Shown here in pieces: positions 18,815-28,632 of a DNA stretch of 32,458 nt. The stretch covers positions 1 to 32,458 of the forward strand of contig JAISGY010000054.1 in the NCBI GenBank assembly GCA_031262835.1. Direction: 5' to 3'. Numbering within the stretch: the stretch's first letter is position 1; each line of letters opens with the position of its first letter. This DNA is from Ruminococcus sp. (GTDB lineage Bacteria > Bacillota > Clostridia > Oscillospirales > Ruminococcaceae). The position numbers were made by a program, and so were the translations under genes. The notes under the pieces were generated by a model. That model saw nothing but the letters and a program-made list of their open reading frames with translations. It was not told the DNA's origin and did no database searches.

Positions 18815-19131
18815 ACTGGATACTTTCTTATTCTAAAAATGCGGCAGACGACTTGAAAACATTGGATAATTCGCAGCGTATTCAGGTATTAAAAAGTGTA
18901 TCTAAAGCTTTAATGAATCCTTTGCCGCAAAACGAAGGCGGATACGGAAATCCATTGGGAAATAAACGCAGTAACAACCTTACCGGTTGCTTGAAGCTAA
19001 AACTTAAAAAGTTGGGTTTACGCATTGTATACCGGTTAAAGCGTGACCAAAACATTATGGAGGTACTCGCAATATCCGCAAGAGATGATGAGGAAGTATA
19101 CAACATAGTCAGCAGCCGCTTAAAAAATTAA
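18811..19131 (+). CDS. RelE/ParE-superfamily toxin
   Basis: 'LSYSKNAADDLKTLD...GCLKLKLKKLGLRIVYRLKRDQNIMEVLAISARDDEEVYNIVSSRL' has the RelE/ParE pattern. Confidence 0.85.
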   Translation: MNWILSYSKNAADDLKTLDNSQRIQVLKSVSKALMNPLPQNEGGYGNPLGNKRSNNLTGCLKLKLKKLGLRIVYRLKRDQNIMEVLAISARDDEEVYNIVSSRLKN

Positions 19132-19154
19132 CGCTCGAACAGAGCGTTTTTTTG
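19132..19154 (+). terminator. Terminator of the TA operon
   Basis: ACGCTC-GAACA-GAGCGT hairpin plus T7. Confidence 0.75.
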
Positions 19155-19275
19155 TCTAATGCTTTAGCGGACAGCTAATTAATTCCATAAAGATTAATCA
19201 TTCAATTGTCACTGTGCAGAAACACAATGTTTAAAAAAGGTTTAAATAAATTATAATAAAATGTTAAAAAGTCAC

Positions 19276-19304
19276 TTGACTTATCGGTAAAATTGTGTTA
19301 TAAT
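19276..19304 (+). promoter_or_regulatory. Promoter of MCP-1 (TTGACT-N17-TATAAT)
   Basis: -35 at 19276-19281, -10 at 19299-19304. Confidence 0.75.
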
Positions 19305-19389
19305 GTGTGTGTTTGATGGTTATTTGTGCTTTTTTAAAGTAAATCTGGCGCAAATAGCCAAATTTTTGTTTTTGAATAAAGGGATTTCT

Positions 19390-21441
19390 ATGAAAAATCT
19401 ACAAATTTCAAAGAAGATGTTCATCGGCTTCGGCACTGCGATTATACTGCTCCTTATTGTAGCTGTGGTTTCTGTCGTGGTTAGCTCCAATTCCGCTTCG
19501 GAGAGCGGTTCCGTTACAAGGGCTGTTGCCATTAACGACACCGTTATGACGGCGCAAAACGACCTTGACTCATATCGTATCAGTGCTAATAAGTTCATCA
19601 CCATGTATAATGAAGCGACCTACAATGAACTCACCGAAAAGAAGAAAGTCCTTGACGCATCGTTCGGAACTACATATGACACCGTTACCGGAAACGCCGT
19701 TTCCGACCGCCTTGCGGGTGCTGAAATGAACCTCGTTAAGGACGGTCTTACAGAATACTACGCACTTATTGAAAGTATAAATCAAGGCTACCTTGACGCT
19801 AACGCCGCTTCCGCAATCTGCGTTGAAAACGGCAATATTGTTACCGCATCTTTGGGCGAACTCTGGGTAACTTTCTATGACGAAACTCAAGCAAGCGTTG
19901 TTACTAACGATAGGGTAGATGTGCATTTTGATCAACTTAACAATTTGTATGAAATCACAAACAATCTTGCTACTTTCCGTGCTGTCGGTTCAAAAATTAT
20001 CGGCAAGATGAGTGCTGTGGGTGCGGGCGACTACCACACCCCCGCTTCTAATGTTGTAACAAATCTTGAAGAATTAAGAGATTCAATTGCCGACACAACC
20101 GTTCGCGCAAACGTACAGACCATGCTTGACGCTTTCAACGGTTATGTAGAAAGTTTAGATCACTTCGTTGAAGTTATTAATCAGGTTGACGTGGATAGTG
20201 CAACAGCTACAACCGTTGCGCCCGAAGTCGGCAACAACTTAAACGCCGGTATCGCTAAGATTACAGAATCCCTAAACGGACAGCTTTCCGGTATCGTTAA
20301 TTCTTCGACAGCAGGGCTCTTAATCGTTATTATAGTTTCCGCAATCGCTCTGGTTGTATCAATAGCCTTCGCAATCTATATTACAAATTCAATCGTTACA
20401 CCGCTCAAGTTCGTTATTACAATCATGAACGAACTCGCGAAGGGCAGAACCGAATACTCCGACGAGGAATGGGCGGCAAGCGCGAAGTTCTGCCAGTCTA
20501 AAGACGAGCTCGGCGAAGGCGCACGCAAGCTCATTGATATCAATAATACTTTAATCGACATCACCACAGCCGTTACGGCAATGGCAGAGGGCGACCTTAC
20601 TATAACCTATACTCCGAAGAGTACATTTGACAAATCGGGTTATGGAATGGTTAAACTTATCGACAACCTCAACAGAATGTTAAACGAAATCAATGTCGCA
20701 ACATCAGAGGTTCAAAGCGGCGCAGACCAAATCGCAAGCGGCTCGCAAACCCTCGCCCAAGGTTCTACGGAACAAGCCGCAACCGTTGAAGAACTTTCCG
20801 CGTCGATTCAAGACGTTGCCGGAAAAACAAAGCTCAATACCGATATGGCGAAGAACGCCGCCGACCTCTCTCTCCAGATAAAAGCAAACGCCGAAAAGGG
20901 CAACCAGCAGATGAGCGAAATGACAGAGGCGGTACAGGAAATCAACAAGGCGTCTCAAGACATCTCGAAGGTTATCAAGGTAATCGACGACATAGCGTTC
21001 CAAACCAACATCTTAGCACTCAACGCGGCTGTTGAGGCAGCAAGAGCAGGCGAGGCAGGCAAAGGCTTTGCGGTTGTTGCGGACGAAGTTCGTAACCTTG
21101 CTTCCAAGTCCGCCGCCGCTGCGAAAGAAACAGGCGCGCTTATCGAGAGCAGCATGAAGAAGGCTGAATTCGGCGCACAGGTTGCAACCGAAACAGCAAC
21201 TTCCCTCTACGAGATAGTTGAAGGTATCAACCAATCCGCAGAGATAGTACGCCAAATCTCCGTAGCTTCCGAAGAACAGTCGAACGCAATCGGTCAGATT
21301 AACAACGGTATTGACCAAGTAAGCGAAGTTGTTCAGAGAAACAGCGCGACAGCAGAAGAATCCGCCGCATCAAGCGAAGAGCTTAAGGCACAGGCGAATG
21401 TCCTTGCAGAGAATGTTGCTAAGTTTACACTCAAAGTTTAA
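19390..21441 (+). CDS. Methyl-accepting chemotaxis protein
   Basis: TM-sensor-TM-HAMP-signalling domain; hairpin tip '[39 protein letters not shown]'. ORF track starts at 19303, inside the -10 box; ATG 19390 preferred. Confidence 0.95.
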   Translation: MKNLQISKKMFIGFGTAIILLLIVAVVSVVVSSNSASESGSVTRAVAINDTVMTAQNDLDSYRISANKFITMYNEATYNELTEKKKVLDASFGTTYDTVTGNAVSDRLAGAEMNLVKDGLTEYYALIESINQGYLDANAASAICVENGNIVTASLGELWVTFYDETQASVVTNDRVDVHFDQLNNLYEITNNLATFRAVGSKIIGKMSAVGAGDYHTPASNVVTNLEELRDSIADTTVRANVQTMLDAFNGYVESLDHFVEVINQVDVDSATATTVAPEVGNNLNAGIAKITESLNGQLSGIVNSSTAGLLIVIIVSAIALVVSIAFAIYITNSIVTPLKFVITIMNELAKGRTEYSDEEWAASAKFCQSKDELGEGARKLIDINNTLIDITTAVTAMAEGDLTITYTPKSTFDKSGYGMVKLIDNLNRMLNEINVATSEVQSGADQIASGSQTLAQGSTEQAATVEELSASIQDVAGKTKLNTDMAKNAADLSLQIKANAEKGNQQMSEMTEAVQEINKASQDISKVIKVIDDIAFQTNILALNAAVEAARAGEAGKGFAVVADEVRNLASKSAAAAKETGALIESSMKKAEFGAQVATETATSLYEIVEGINQSAEIVRQISVASEEQSNAIGQINNGIDQVSEVVQRNSATAEESAASSEELKAQANVLAENVAKFTLKV

Positions 21442-21449
21442 TATAAACA

Positions 21450-21483
21450 AAGGCGGCTGGACAGAGTGTTCAGCCGCTTTTTT
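21450..21483 (+). terminator. Terminator after MCP-1
   Basis: GCGGCTG...CAGCCGC stem plus T-run. Confidence 0.8.
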
Positions 21484-21484
21484 G

Positions 21485-23827
21485 TTAAACAACAATCTCA
21501 ACCCGACTGCCGCTTTGGTCTTTTTTTACGACAATTTGTTTGTCTATCCGCTCCTTGAGTTCGGAAACGTGAGAAATTATCCCGACAAGAAGGCTCTGCT
21601 CCGCAAGATTCCCAAGCACTTTCAGTGCGTCCGACAGACTTCTCTCATCAAGCGAACCGAACCCCTCGTCCACAAACATTGTGTCAAGTTTAACTCCGCC
21701 CGAAGCCGACTGTATCTCGTCCGACAGCCCCAGCGCAAGCGATAATGACGCCATGAAAGATTCCCCGCCGGAGAGGGTGCGAACGCTTCGCTCGGAGGCG
21801 TTGTAATGGTCGATTACGTTTAGGTCAAGCCCGGTACGGCTCCTGTTATTCGCCGTATCAACCGCCCGCTTAAGTTCATACTGCCCGCCCGACATCATCA
21901 TCAGGCGAACATTCGCCCTGCGGATAATTCGGTCAAAATATGAAGTCTGTACAAAAGTTTCAAGCGGTATCTTCTTTTTCCCGTTAACCTGCCCGTTCGC
22001 TGTATCCGAAAGGGATTTGATCCATCTGTAACGCTCCTCCGTGCGTGAAAGTTCGGCTAATTTCAGGCTTATGTTCTTGTGAATATTCCTGTTGGTATTA
22101 AGTCGAGTTTTAACGTCTGTAAGCCTGTCTGAAACCTCGTTTTTCTGCCTTACAAGTTCCGCTCTTTCCTCCATAAGTTTATCTGTGTCGTAAACTGCCT
22201 GTCGCTGTTTCCCCAAAGTATCAATTTCAGCCTGCAAGACGCTTATATTTGCCTTCCCTTCCTCAAGGGATTTTCTTGCGGTTTCATATGCTTTTGTGAA
22301 TTCCGTTTTCTTATTAATAAGCTCCGCAATATGCTTCTCTGCCGAGGATTTATCGGCGTACGCAAGCGACGATTTAAGCTTTACAACTGACGCTTCAAGA
22401 TTTGTTATATGAGCCTCTGCGGCGGCAATAGCTGTACTAATATCGTTTATTATTGACGTCGATTTTTCCTTTTCCGAAGCCGCCCTTGCACTTGCTTCCT
22501 CTGCATTTTTGCGGTCTTTTAAGGCTTTATTCTTTACATCTTCTATCGTCTTTTCGGAGGGGACTTCATTTGAAATCGAAGCAGGCGAAGGGTGTTCAAA
22601 GCTGCCGCAGACAGGGCAAGGTTCCCCGTCAACAAGCTTTTCGGCAAGGATTCCCGCCTGTGCGTCAAGGAAAGCCCTGCTCATCCTTTCGTATTTAGCA
22701 TACAAGCTTTCAGCCTGTTCACGAGAGTTTATATACTCGTCCTGTGCGGCTTTATAAGCGGCGGCAGCTTTTTCGCGTTCGTCAAAAAGCTTTCGGTCTA
22801 AAAGCGATAACGATTCTTTCTTTTCGCTTAAGCTCTTTGCTGCGATTGAAAGTTCATCATACTCCGAAAGTTTCGCCTTCTCGGCGGCAATCTGCGCGGT
22901 AAGGGGCAAGACTTGCTCAAAACCTCTCTCCGCTTCGTTAAATTTTAACTGCAAATCGGGCAGGCTTTTTGTCAAAGCTTCAAGGTTTTCCTTCGCCCTT
23001 GCAAGTTCTGTACGCGTCTTATTATATTGAATAGAGCTGCCTAAATTTTCGTCCGCTGTTGATATTAGGCTTTCAAGTTTTGCAAGTGCTAAGCTTTCGC
23101 GCTGTTCAAGAAGCCTGTCGCTGTTAATCACCCTCTCAAGCAAGTCAATAACTTCATCGGTAGGTAATTCAAGCAGTTTATCTCTTTCACAGATTATCCC
23201 GCCGACGTACTGATCTATGCTTTTTTGAAGGTCCTTATACTGCCCGGAAACCACAGCCGTTTCGTCTTTTAATCTATCCTGCAATCGGAGGTATTTTTGC
23301 GTCAAGAAAACCTGCCGCAAGATCTTCTCCCGCTCCTCTGTCGGAGCAATCAGAAGCTTTAAGAAATCGCCCTGCGCAATCATTGCAATCTGTGTAAACT
23401 GTGCGCGGTCGATTCCGATAATTTCGCCGACTGCTTTTGTTACCTGTCTGCTTCCGGTTATGAGTTTGCCGTCCGGGAGGGTTAACTCCGCTTCGGCGTT
23501 GTGGGTTCTACCACCCGGTTTTTCATACTTCGGGGTGCGCCAAACCTTATACTTCCTGCCGCTGTATAAAAATATAATTTCTGCAAATGTTTCGGTTTTG
23601 TCATTTGCGTATTTGCTCCTTAGCATCGACGGTTCGCGGGTTTCGCCGCTCGGTTCCCCATACAGGGCGAAGGTTATCGCGTCGAAGATAGAAGTCTTCC
23701 CCGCGCCGGTGTCGCCGGTTATAAGATAGAGGCCGCTTGTCCCGAGCCTTGCGAGGTCAAGTTCCGTCTTCCCGGCGTAGGGTCCGAATGCGGATACGGT
23801 GAGTTTTAAGGGTCTCATTCTTCCCAC
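21485..23827 (-). CDS. sbcC: DNA double-strand-break exonuclease subunit SbcC (Rad50-like)
   Basis: Walker A 'ITGDTGAGKTSIFDAITFALYG', zinc hook 'CPVCG', 'LSGGESFMASLSLALGLSD', 'MFVDEGFGSLD'. Confidence 0.95.
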   Translation of the reverse strand: MGRMRPLKLTVSAFGPYAGKTELDLARLGTSGLYLITGDTGAGKTSIFDAITFALYGEPSGETREPSMLRSKYANDKTETFAEIIFLYSGRKYKVWRTPKYEKPGGRTHNAEAELTLPDGKLITGSRQVTKAVGEIIGIDRAQFTQIAMIAQGDFLKLLIAPTEEREKILRQVFLTQKYLRLQDRLKDETAVVSGQYKDLQKSIDQYVGGIICERDKLLELPTDEVIDLLERVINSDRLLEQRESLALAKLESLISTADENLGSSIQYNKTRTELARAKENLEALTKSLPDLQLKFNEAERGFEQVLPLTAQIAAEKAKLSEYDELSIAAKSLSEKKESLSLLDRKLFDEREKAAAAYKAAQDEYINSREQAESLYAKYERMSRAFLDAQAGILAEKLVDGEPCPVCGSFEHPSPASISNEVPSEKTIEDVKNKALKDRKNAEEASARAASEKEKSTSIINDISTAIAAAEAHITNLEASVVKLKSSLAYADKSSAEKHIAELINKKTEFTKAYETARKSLEEGKANISVLQAEIDTLGKQRQAVYDTDKLMEERAELVRQKNEVSDRLTDVKTRLNTNRNIHKNISLKLAELSRTEERYRWIKSLSDTANGQVNGKKKIPLETFVQTSYFDRIIRRANVRLMMMSGGQYELKRAVDTANNRSRTGLDLNVIDHYNASERSVRTLSGGESFMASLSLALGLSDEIQSASGGVKLDTMFVDEGFGSLDERSLSDALKVLGNLAEQSLLVGIISHVSELKERIDKQIVVKKDQSGSRVEIVV

Positions 23828-24936
23828 ACCTCTTTTATAAGCTCCTCTGTAAATACGCGCTGGGCGGGTGAAATTGACTTCCCGTTCTGCTTTTTAAAAA
23901 GCATTTCAAAAAGGTCAATCGGGCTGTATTTTGCCGCGTCGAAGTCGCCGGAAACGCTGCCGCCCGCTTTTGTCCTCTTGTTGTCGTATTCGAGCCGCAT
24001 TAAATTCGGGTAGCAAGCCCGAAGTTTCCCGAGCGCGTCCGGCATATCCTCTTCGTCCGTCAGCGTAATATGAAAGTAGTCGTCCCTGTTTAAGTTTTTA
24101 TAGAAATCCCGCGCCGAAATTTTTAGATACAAGCCCTTAATTTTAACCATTTCCCGCTTCGGAACAAGCGGAATTTCGCGGATATTTATTCTGCCTTTTT
24201 CCGCGAGTTCGACGGCGGTAACAGACTTCGCGCTTTCCGAAAACGAATATTTAAGCGGAGAGCCGGAGTAACGAATATTCGTATTATTAATACTCTGACT
24301 GCCGTGAAGATGCCCGAGGGCGACATAATCGAACGCGGTAAAACACGCTGCGTCAACGTTATCCGTCCCGCCGACACTGCTTTCCTCCGAGCCGCTTGTT
24401 ACTCCGCCTGTTACAAACTGATGTGCAAGAAGGATATTGCGCGCATTGCGGTCGATTTGAAGACTGTCAACAACCGTTTTTACGGCGTCGGAAATATTAT
24501 TAACATCTGTCCCGAAATACCGCTTAACATGAGAGGTCTTAAGGAAAGGCATTAGGTAAACATTTATTTCCCCATACTCGTCATAGATCGTAAACGGCGT
24601 AATTTTACCGTCAAAGACCTTTGATATATAGACGCCGCTTTTCCCGAAAAGTCGTGAACCGAAGGCAAGCCGGTCGGCGGAATCGTGGTTGCCGCTTATA
24701 ATAAAAGCCCTGATTTTAAGTGTAACAAGCCCGCTCAAAAAGTCCTCAAATAGCCGCAAAGCCTCCGTAGGGGCGACATTGCGGTCGAAAACATCGCCAG
24801 AAATTAAGACCGCTTCCGGCTTTTCTTTTGCGGCTAAGTTAAGGATTGAATTTAATATGTATTCCTGATCTTCTGTCAGCGAATAGTCAAAAAGCTTTTT
24901 GCCCAAATGAAGGTCGGAAATGTGGAAAAGTTTCAT
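23815..24936 (-). CDS. sbcD: Exonuclease subunit SbcD (Mre11-like)
   Basis: 'HISDLHLGKKL', 'ISGDVFDRNVAPTEAL', 'ISGNHDSADRL', 'YVALGHLHGSQ'; overlaps sbcC. Confidence 0.95.
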   Translation of the reverse strand: MKLFHISDLHLGKKLFDYSLTEDQEYILNSILNLAAKEKPEAVLISGDVFDRNVAPTEALRLFEDFLSGLVTLKIRAFIISGNHDSADRLAFGSRLFGKSGVYISKVFDGKITPFTIYDEYGEINVYLMPFLKTSHVKRYFGTDVNNISDAVKTVVDSLQIDRNARNILLAHQFVTGGVTSGSEESSVGGTDNVDAACFTAFDYVALGHLHGSQSINNTNIRYSGSPLKYSFSESAKSVTAVELAEKGRINIREIPLVPKREMVKIKGLYLKISARDFYKNLNRDDYFHITLTDEEDMPDALGKLRACYPNLMRLEYDNKRTKAGGSVSGDFDAAKYSPIDLFEMLFKKQNGKSISPAQRVFTEELIKEVWEE

Positions 24937-24942
24937 ATGATA

Positions 24943-24971
24943 ACTATAACATAATTGTTCTTATATGTCAA
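24943..24971 (-). promoter_or_regulatory. Promoter of sbcDC (TTGACA-N17-TATAGT)
   Basis: Reverse-strand consensus, 17-nt spacer. Confidence 0.65.
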
Positions 24972-25055
24972 GTTTTAAAGGTTGCTGTAAACTACTTTCA
25001 ATATTTAATTTAAATATATTTTAAACATTGTTTATATTTTTGGAAATCAAATGCA

Positions 25056-25084
25056 TTGACTAATCGGTTTTTTTAGTGTATAAT
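25056..25084 (+). promoter_or_regulatory. Promoter of MCP-2 (TTGACT-N17-TATAAT)
   Basis: -35 at 25056-25061, -10 at 25079-25084. Confidence 0.75.
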
Positions 25085-25128
25085 GGTAATCGGAAAGGCT
25101 TTATATCTGAAAGGGTTTAGTGAAATGT

Positions 25129-27084
25129 ATGGCACAGCATTTAAGCCGGTATCTTGTTAAGCGTATCCTCGCATTTACGGCTGCCGGGCTTCTTTTAATA
25201 ACAGTAGTATCTTCAATCCTCGTCTACAACACGGCGAGAGAAAGCGAAGAGGAGATACTTAAAAAACAAACCGTTTCTCTTAAAAACGAGATTGACGGTT
25301 GGTTAACGGAGGTTTCCACGGCGGAAAACCAAAACGCGATTTTTATGCGTACATATGCAGATGAACTTACAAAAGAACAAATGCTTTCTTATTACGCTGA
25401 GCTGCTAAAAGCGTCAGACGGCGTGTTCTCCGAAGTGTATTGGGCGGGACCCGACAACAGCGGCATTTTCGGGGGCGGTTGGGTTCCGACTGCCGATTGG
25501 GTTGCGACGACGCGCCCGTGGTATACGGCGGCGGCGGAGAACCCCGGCAAGGTTAATATTATAGAGCCTTACTACGACCCCTCAACAGGGCTTATCGCGT
25601 TTTCATTCACCGAAACGGTTAACGAGCAAAACGCCGACGCAGGCGTTACCTGCATTGACTCGTACCTTACAACCGTTTCCGATATTATCGCAACAGCCAA
25701 CAAGGAATTCACCGCCGTCCTTTCGGGGTATTCCTTCCTCATGAACACAAAAGGCGATATCTTTATTCACCCCGACGCGGCTTTTGCGCCGAATAACGAC
25801 GGCACATTCAAGAATATTAAGGACACCGAGCTTTCGGTGCTCTCGCCGATACTCTCCGGTTCCGAACTGGTTGAGGCGGGCGGCAATATCTATTCGTCTG
25901 TGCCGCTGCAAACAACCGGCTGGTATATTGTTACCGCAACGCCTTCTTCCGAGATTGTTAAGGATATTCTGCCTATTGTGTTGACAATTATTGTCTGCTG
26001 TCCGCTTATCTTTGTTGCAATTGCAGTTTCGCTGTCTATGTCGATTAAGAAGCGTGTTACCGTTCCGATGGCGCAGCTTACCGAGGCGGCAAAGACGCTT
26101 GCGGAGGGCGACAACGAAAAGCACACCGATGTTACATACGGGTTGTCCCTCGAAACCGACCTGCTCTTTTCCGCATTTGAAAAACTAAAGCAGTCTGTAA
26201 GAGAGCAGACTGCGGTTATGAAGATTATTGCAGGGAAGGACTTAACGCCGGTTATAAATGTCCGCGGCGAACACGACGAACTTAACGCTTCGATACAGGT
26301 TATGTCAAAGAGTATGTCGGACGCGCTTCATGAGATTAATACGGCGGTTGACAACATCGCTTCGGAATCGGTTCAGCTTTCCGACCAATCCCAAACTCTC
26401 GCGCAGTCCTTTTCCGAACAATCCGCAGAACTCGGCGAGCTTACAACGGTTGTCGGGAAAATTAAGGAGAACGCGGACGAAAACAACGCCCTCACGGCAA
26501 AGACAGCCGCGCTTTCCGAGCAGATACTCTCTTCCGCCAAGAAGGGCAGCGAGCAGATGTCTTCAATGACCGCCGCAATGAACGACATAACGCTTGCCGC
26601 GTCAGACATAAGCAAGGTTATAAAGACGATCGACGATATATCGTTCCAGACCAATATTTTAGCTCTCAACGCCTCCGTCGAAGCGGCGCGAGCGGGAGAA
26701 GCCGGGAAAGGATTCGCAGTCGTTGCGAACGAAGTAAGAAATCTTGCTTCAAAATCCGCAACCGCCGCAAAAGAAACGTCGGCTCTTATTGAAAATTCAA
26801 TCCAAAAATCCGACCTCGGCGCGAAGATTGCCGAAGCAACCGCCGCCTCCCTTACCGAAATTGTGGAGGGCATCAACGAAAGTGCAAAGCTTATCGAAAA
26901 AATCGCCGCCTCAAGCACCGAACAAAGCAACGGTATCGAGTCTGCACTTCAGGTTACGAACGCCGTTTCCGCAGTAATCGACCAAAACTCGGCTTCAACC
27001 GAGGAAAGCGCGGCGAACTGCCGTGAGCTCTCGGATTTGACTAATAACCTTAATGAGATTGTCAGACAGTTTAAGTGTAAATAA
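25129..27084 (+). CDS. Methyl-accepting chemotaxis protein with Cache-type sensor
   Basis: Extracellular '[62 protein letters not shown]' is dCache-like. HAMP and MCP signalling tip present. ORF track starts at GTG 25120. Confidence 0.94.
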   Translation: MAQHLSRYLVKRILAFTAAGLLLITVVSSILVYNTARESEEEILKKQTVSLKNEIDGWLTEVSTAENQNAIFMRTYADELTKEQMLSYYAELLKASDGVFSEVYWAGPDNSGIFGGGWVPTADWVATTRPWYTAAAENPGKVNIIEPYYDPSTGLIAFSFTETVNEQNADAGVTCIDSYLTTVSDIIATANKEFTAVLSGYSFLMNTKGDIFIHPDAAFAPNNDGTFKNIKDTELSVLSPILSGSELVEAGGNIYSSVPLQTTGWYIVTATPSSEIVKDILPIVLTIIVCCPLIFVAIAVSLSMSIKKRVTVPMAQLTEAAKTLAEGDNEKHTDVTYGLSLETDLLFSAFEKLKQSVREQTAVMKIIAGKDLTPVINVRGEHDELNASIQVMSKSMSDALHEINTAVDNIASESVQLSDQSQTLAQSFSEQSAELGELTTVVGKIKENADENNALTAKTAALSEQILSSAKKGSEQMSSMTAAMNDITLAASDISKVIKTIDDISFQTNILALNASVEAARAGEAGKGFAVVANEVRNLASKSATAAKETSALIENSIQKSDLGAKIAEATAASLTEIVEGINESAKLIEKIAASSTEQSNGIESALQVTNAVSAVIDQNSASTEESAANCRELSDLTNNLNEIVRQFKCK

Positions 27085-27093
27085 AAGAAAAAG

Positions 27094-27119
27094 GGCTTGA
27101 CAAATCGTCAAGCCTTTTA
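27094..27119 (+). terminator. Terminator after MCP-2
   Basis: GGCTTGAC-AAATC-GTCAAGCC plus TTTT. Confidence 0.8.
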
Positions 27120-27140
27120 ATATTGCACTAATTCATGCAT

Positions 27141-27182
27141 GGACTCCCCCTGCTGGACTTGAACCAGCGACCGCGTGCATTA
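27141..27182 (-). other. tRNA 3'-half remnant (tRNA-Asn-like), probable element attachment site
   Basis: Reverse strand: TTAATGCACGCGGTCGCTGGTTCAAGTCCAGCAGGGGGAG(T)CCA. T-arm GCTGG-TTCAAGT-CCAGC and acceptor 3' strand AGGGGGA are intact; no D-arm or 5' acceptor nearby. Confidence 0.65.
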
Positions 27183-28610
27183 ATTAGCAACAGAATTTAC
27201 CTCAAAATATCCTAAAAACCTGTAATATATGGTAATGTTTTGTGTAAAACCAAGGTTTGTCCGTTGTCTGTCGCTAACAACAATTTTGTCGATAAGCCGA
27301 TTGAGAATTTCACGGTCAAGGGTATCAATTTGACTGATTTCACTTATAAGCTGAGTGAAAGAGGTGACATTCGTCTCCGTATGAGACTGATTATCAATCT
27401 CTGCACCAAGCTCGGTAAGCTTTTTATTCGTTTTTTCAAGTTCCGTTTCGATTTTCGCGGACAAATCCTTAAACTTAATATCGGTAATCAGTCCGCTGAG
27501 GCGATCCTCATAAAGTATGTCAAACCGCCTGTCAAGCTCCTTTGCGTGGGTTTGGAGCTTCTCCCGTTCGTCCTGCAACGCCGCCGTTTTACTGTCCGCT
27601 ATTGCTCCTAATTTCTTGCGAATATCACGCTCAAATTCCGCTTCATTCTTACGAATGGTGCTTATCTTCTCACGAATGTCCGCTAAAACCACTCGATAAA
27701 TATCTTCATAGTGCAGATAGTGTGCGGAACAGGTTTCCTTGCCCTTTTTTCGGTATGTATTGCAGGTGAAGTAGGGCGGAACGTTTCGCTCATTTGAAGC
27801 CGTGAGGGAGTAACCGCAGCGGTCACACCGCAGAAGACCCGCGAAAATGTTGACTGCTCCCGTCTTGCTCTCACGCTTGCGTGTGGAAAGCTTGTTGTGG
27901 GCATCGTCCCAAAGCCGCTCGTCAATCAGCGCCGGGAAGTTGTTCTCGATAACAATCCACTTTTCCTCCGGCATACGGGTTATCCGCTTGCTTTTGAAGG
28001 AGAGCTTCCGCCGCTTTCCGCTTACGAGTGTCCCTAAATATGTGGTGTTTTCAAGCATACGCTTGATTGTAACCAAGTTCCAGTCGTAAGGGTTTCGCGG
28101 AAACTCGCGTTCCTTGCATTTCGCGGTGTATGCCGTCGGGGTGAGGACTTGCTTTTCTGAGAGTACCCGTGCGATTTTGTTGAAGCCGTAGCCCTGATAA
28201 GCCGCCGATTCAAAAATCCAGCGAACGGTCGGAGCGGTGTTTTCGTCAATCTCCAAAACGTGCTTGTCCGCTTTCGACTTCTTGTAGCCGTAGGGGGCTT
28301 GAGAGCCGATAAACTCCCCTCTTGCCGCCTTAGTTTTGAGTGCCTGTCGGGTTTTGCGACTGCAATCCGCCGGGTAATACTGATTGAAGATATTCTTCAT
28401 CGGTAGCATTAGGTCAAGGTCGAGGTTTTCGCGGTTGGTGTCCACATCGTCGCCCAAAGCCACGAAGCGAACGCCGAGTTCGGGAAAAACGTCTTCGATA
28501 AGCTTACCCGTTTCGAGGTAGTTCCTCCCGAGGCGGGAGAGGTCTTTCACGAGAACCATATTGACTGCACCGTCGTGAATATCGCTCATCAGCCGCTTGA
28601 AGGAGGGACG
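27180..28610 (-). pseudogene. Serine site-specific recombinase, N-terminally truncated
   Basis: 'RPSFKRLMSDIHDGAVNMVLVKDLSRLGRNYLETGKLIEDVFPELGVRFVALGDDVDT', recombinase domain and zinc ribbon 'CDRCGYSLTASNE...YFTCNTYRKKGKETCSAHYL'. The N-terminal YxRxS catalytic segment is absent. Confidence 0.9.
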
Positions 28611-28632
28611 TAAAAAAACATAGTTAGGTATT

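Noticed and set aside
19303-19389. Upstream start for MCP-1 from the ORF track
   Set aside because: The ATG at 19303 overlaps the -10 box, so it would not be transcribed from that promoter.
25603-26930. Antisense ORFs (173 and 185 aa) within MCP-2
   Set aside because: Mirror translations of the conserved MCP sequence; not supported.
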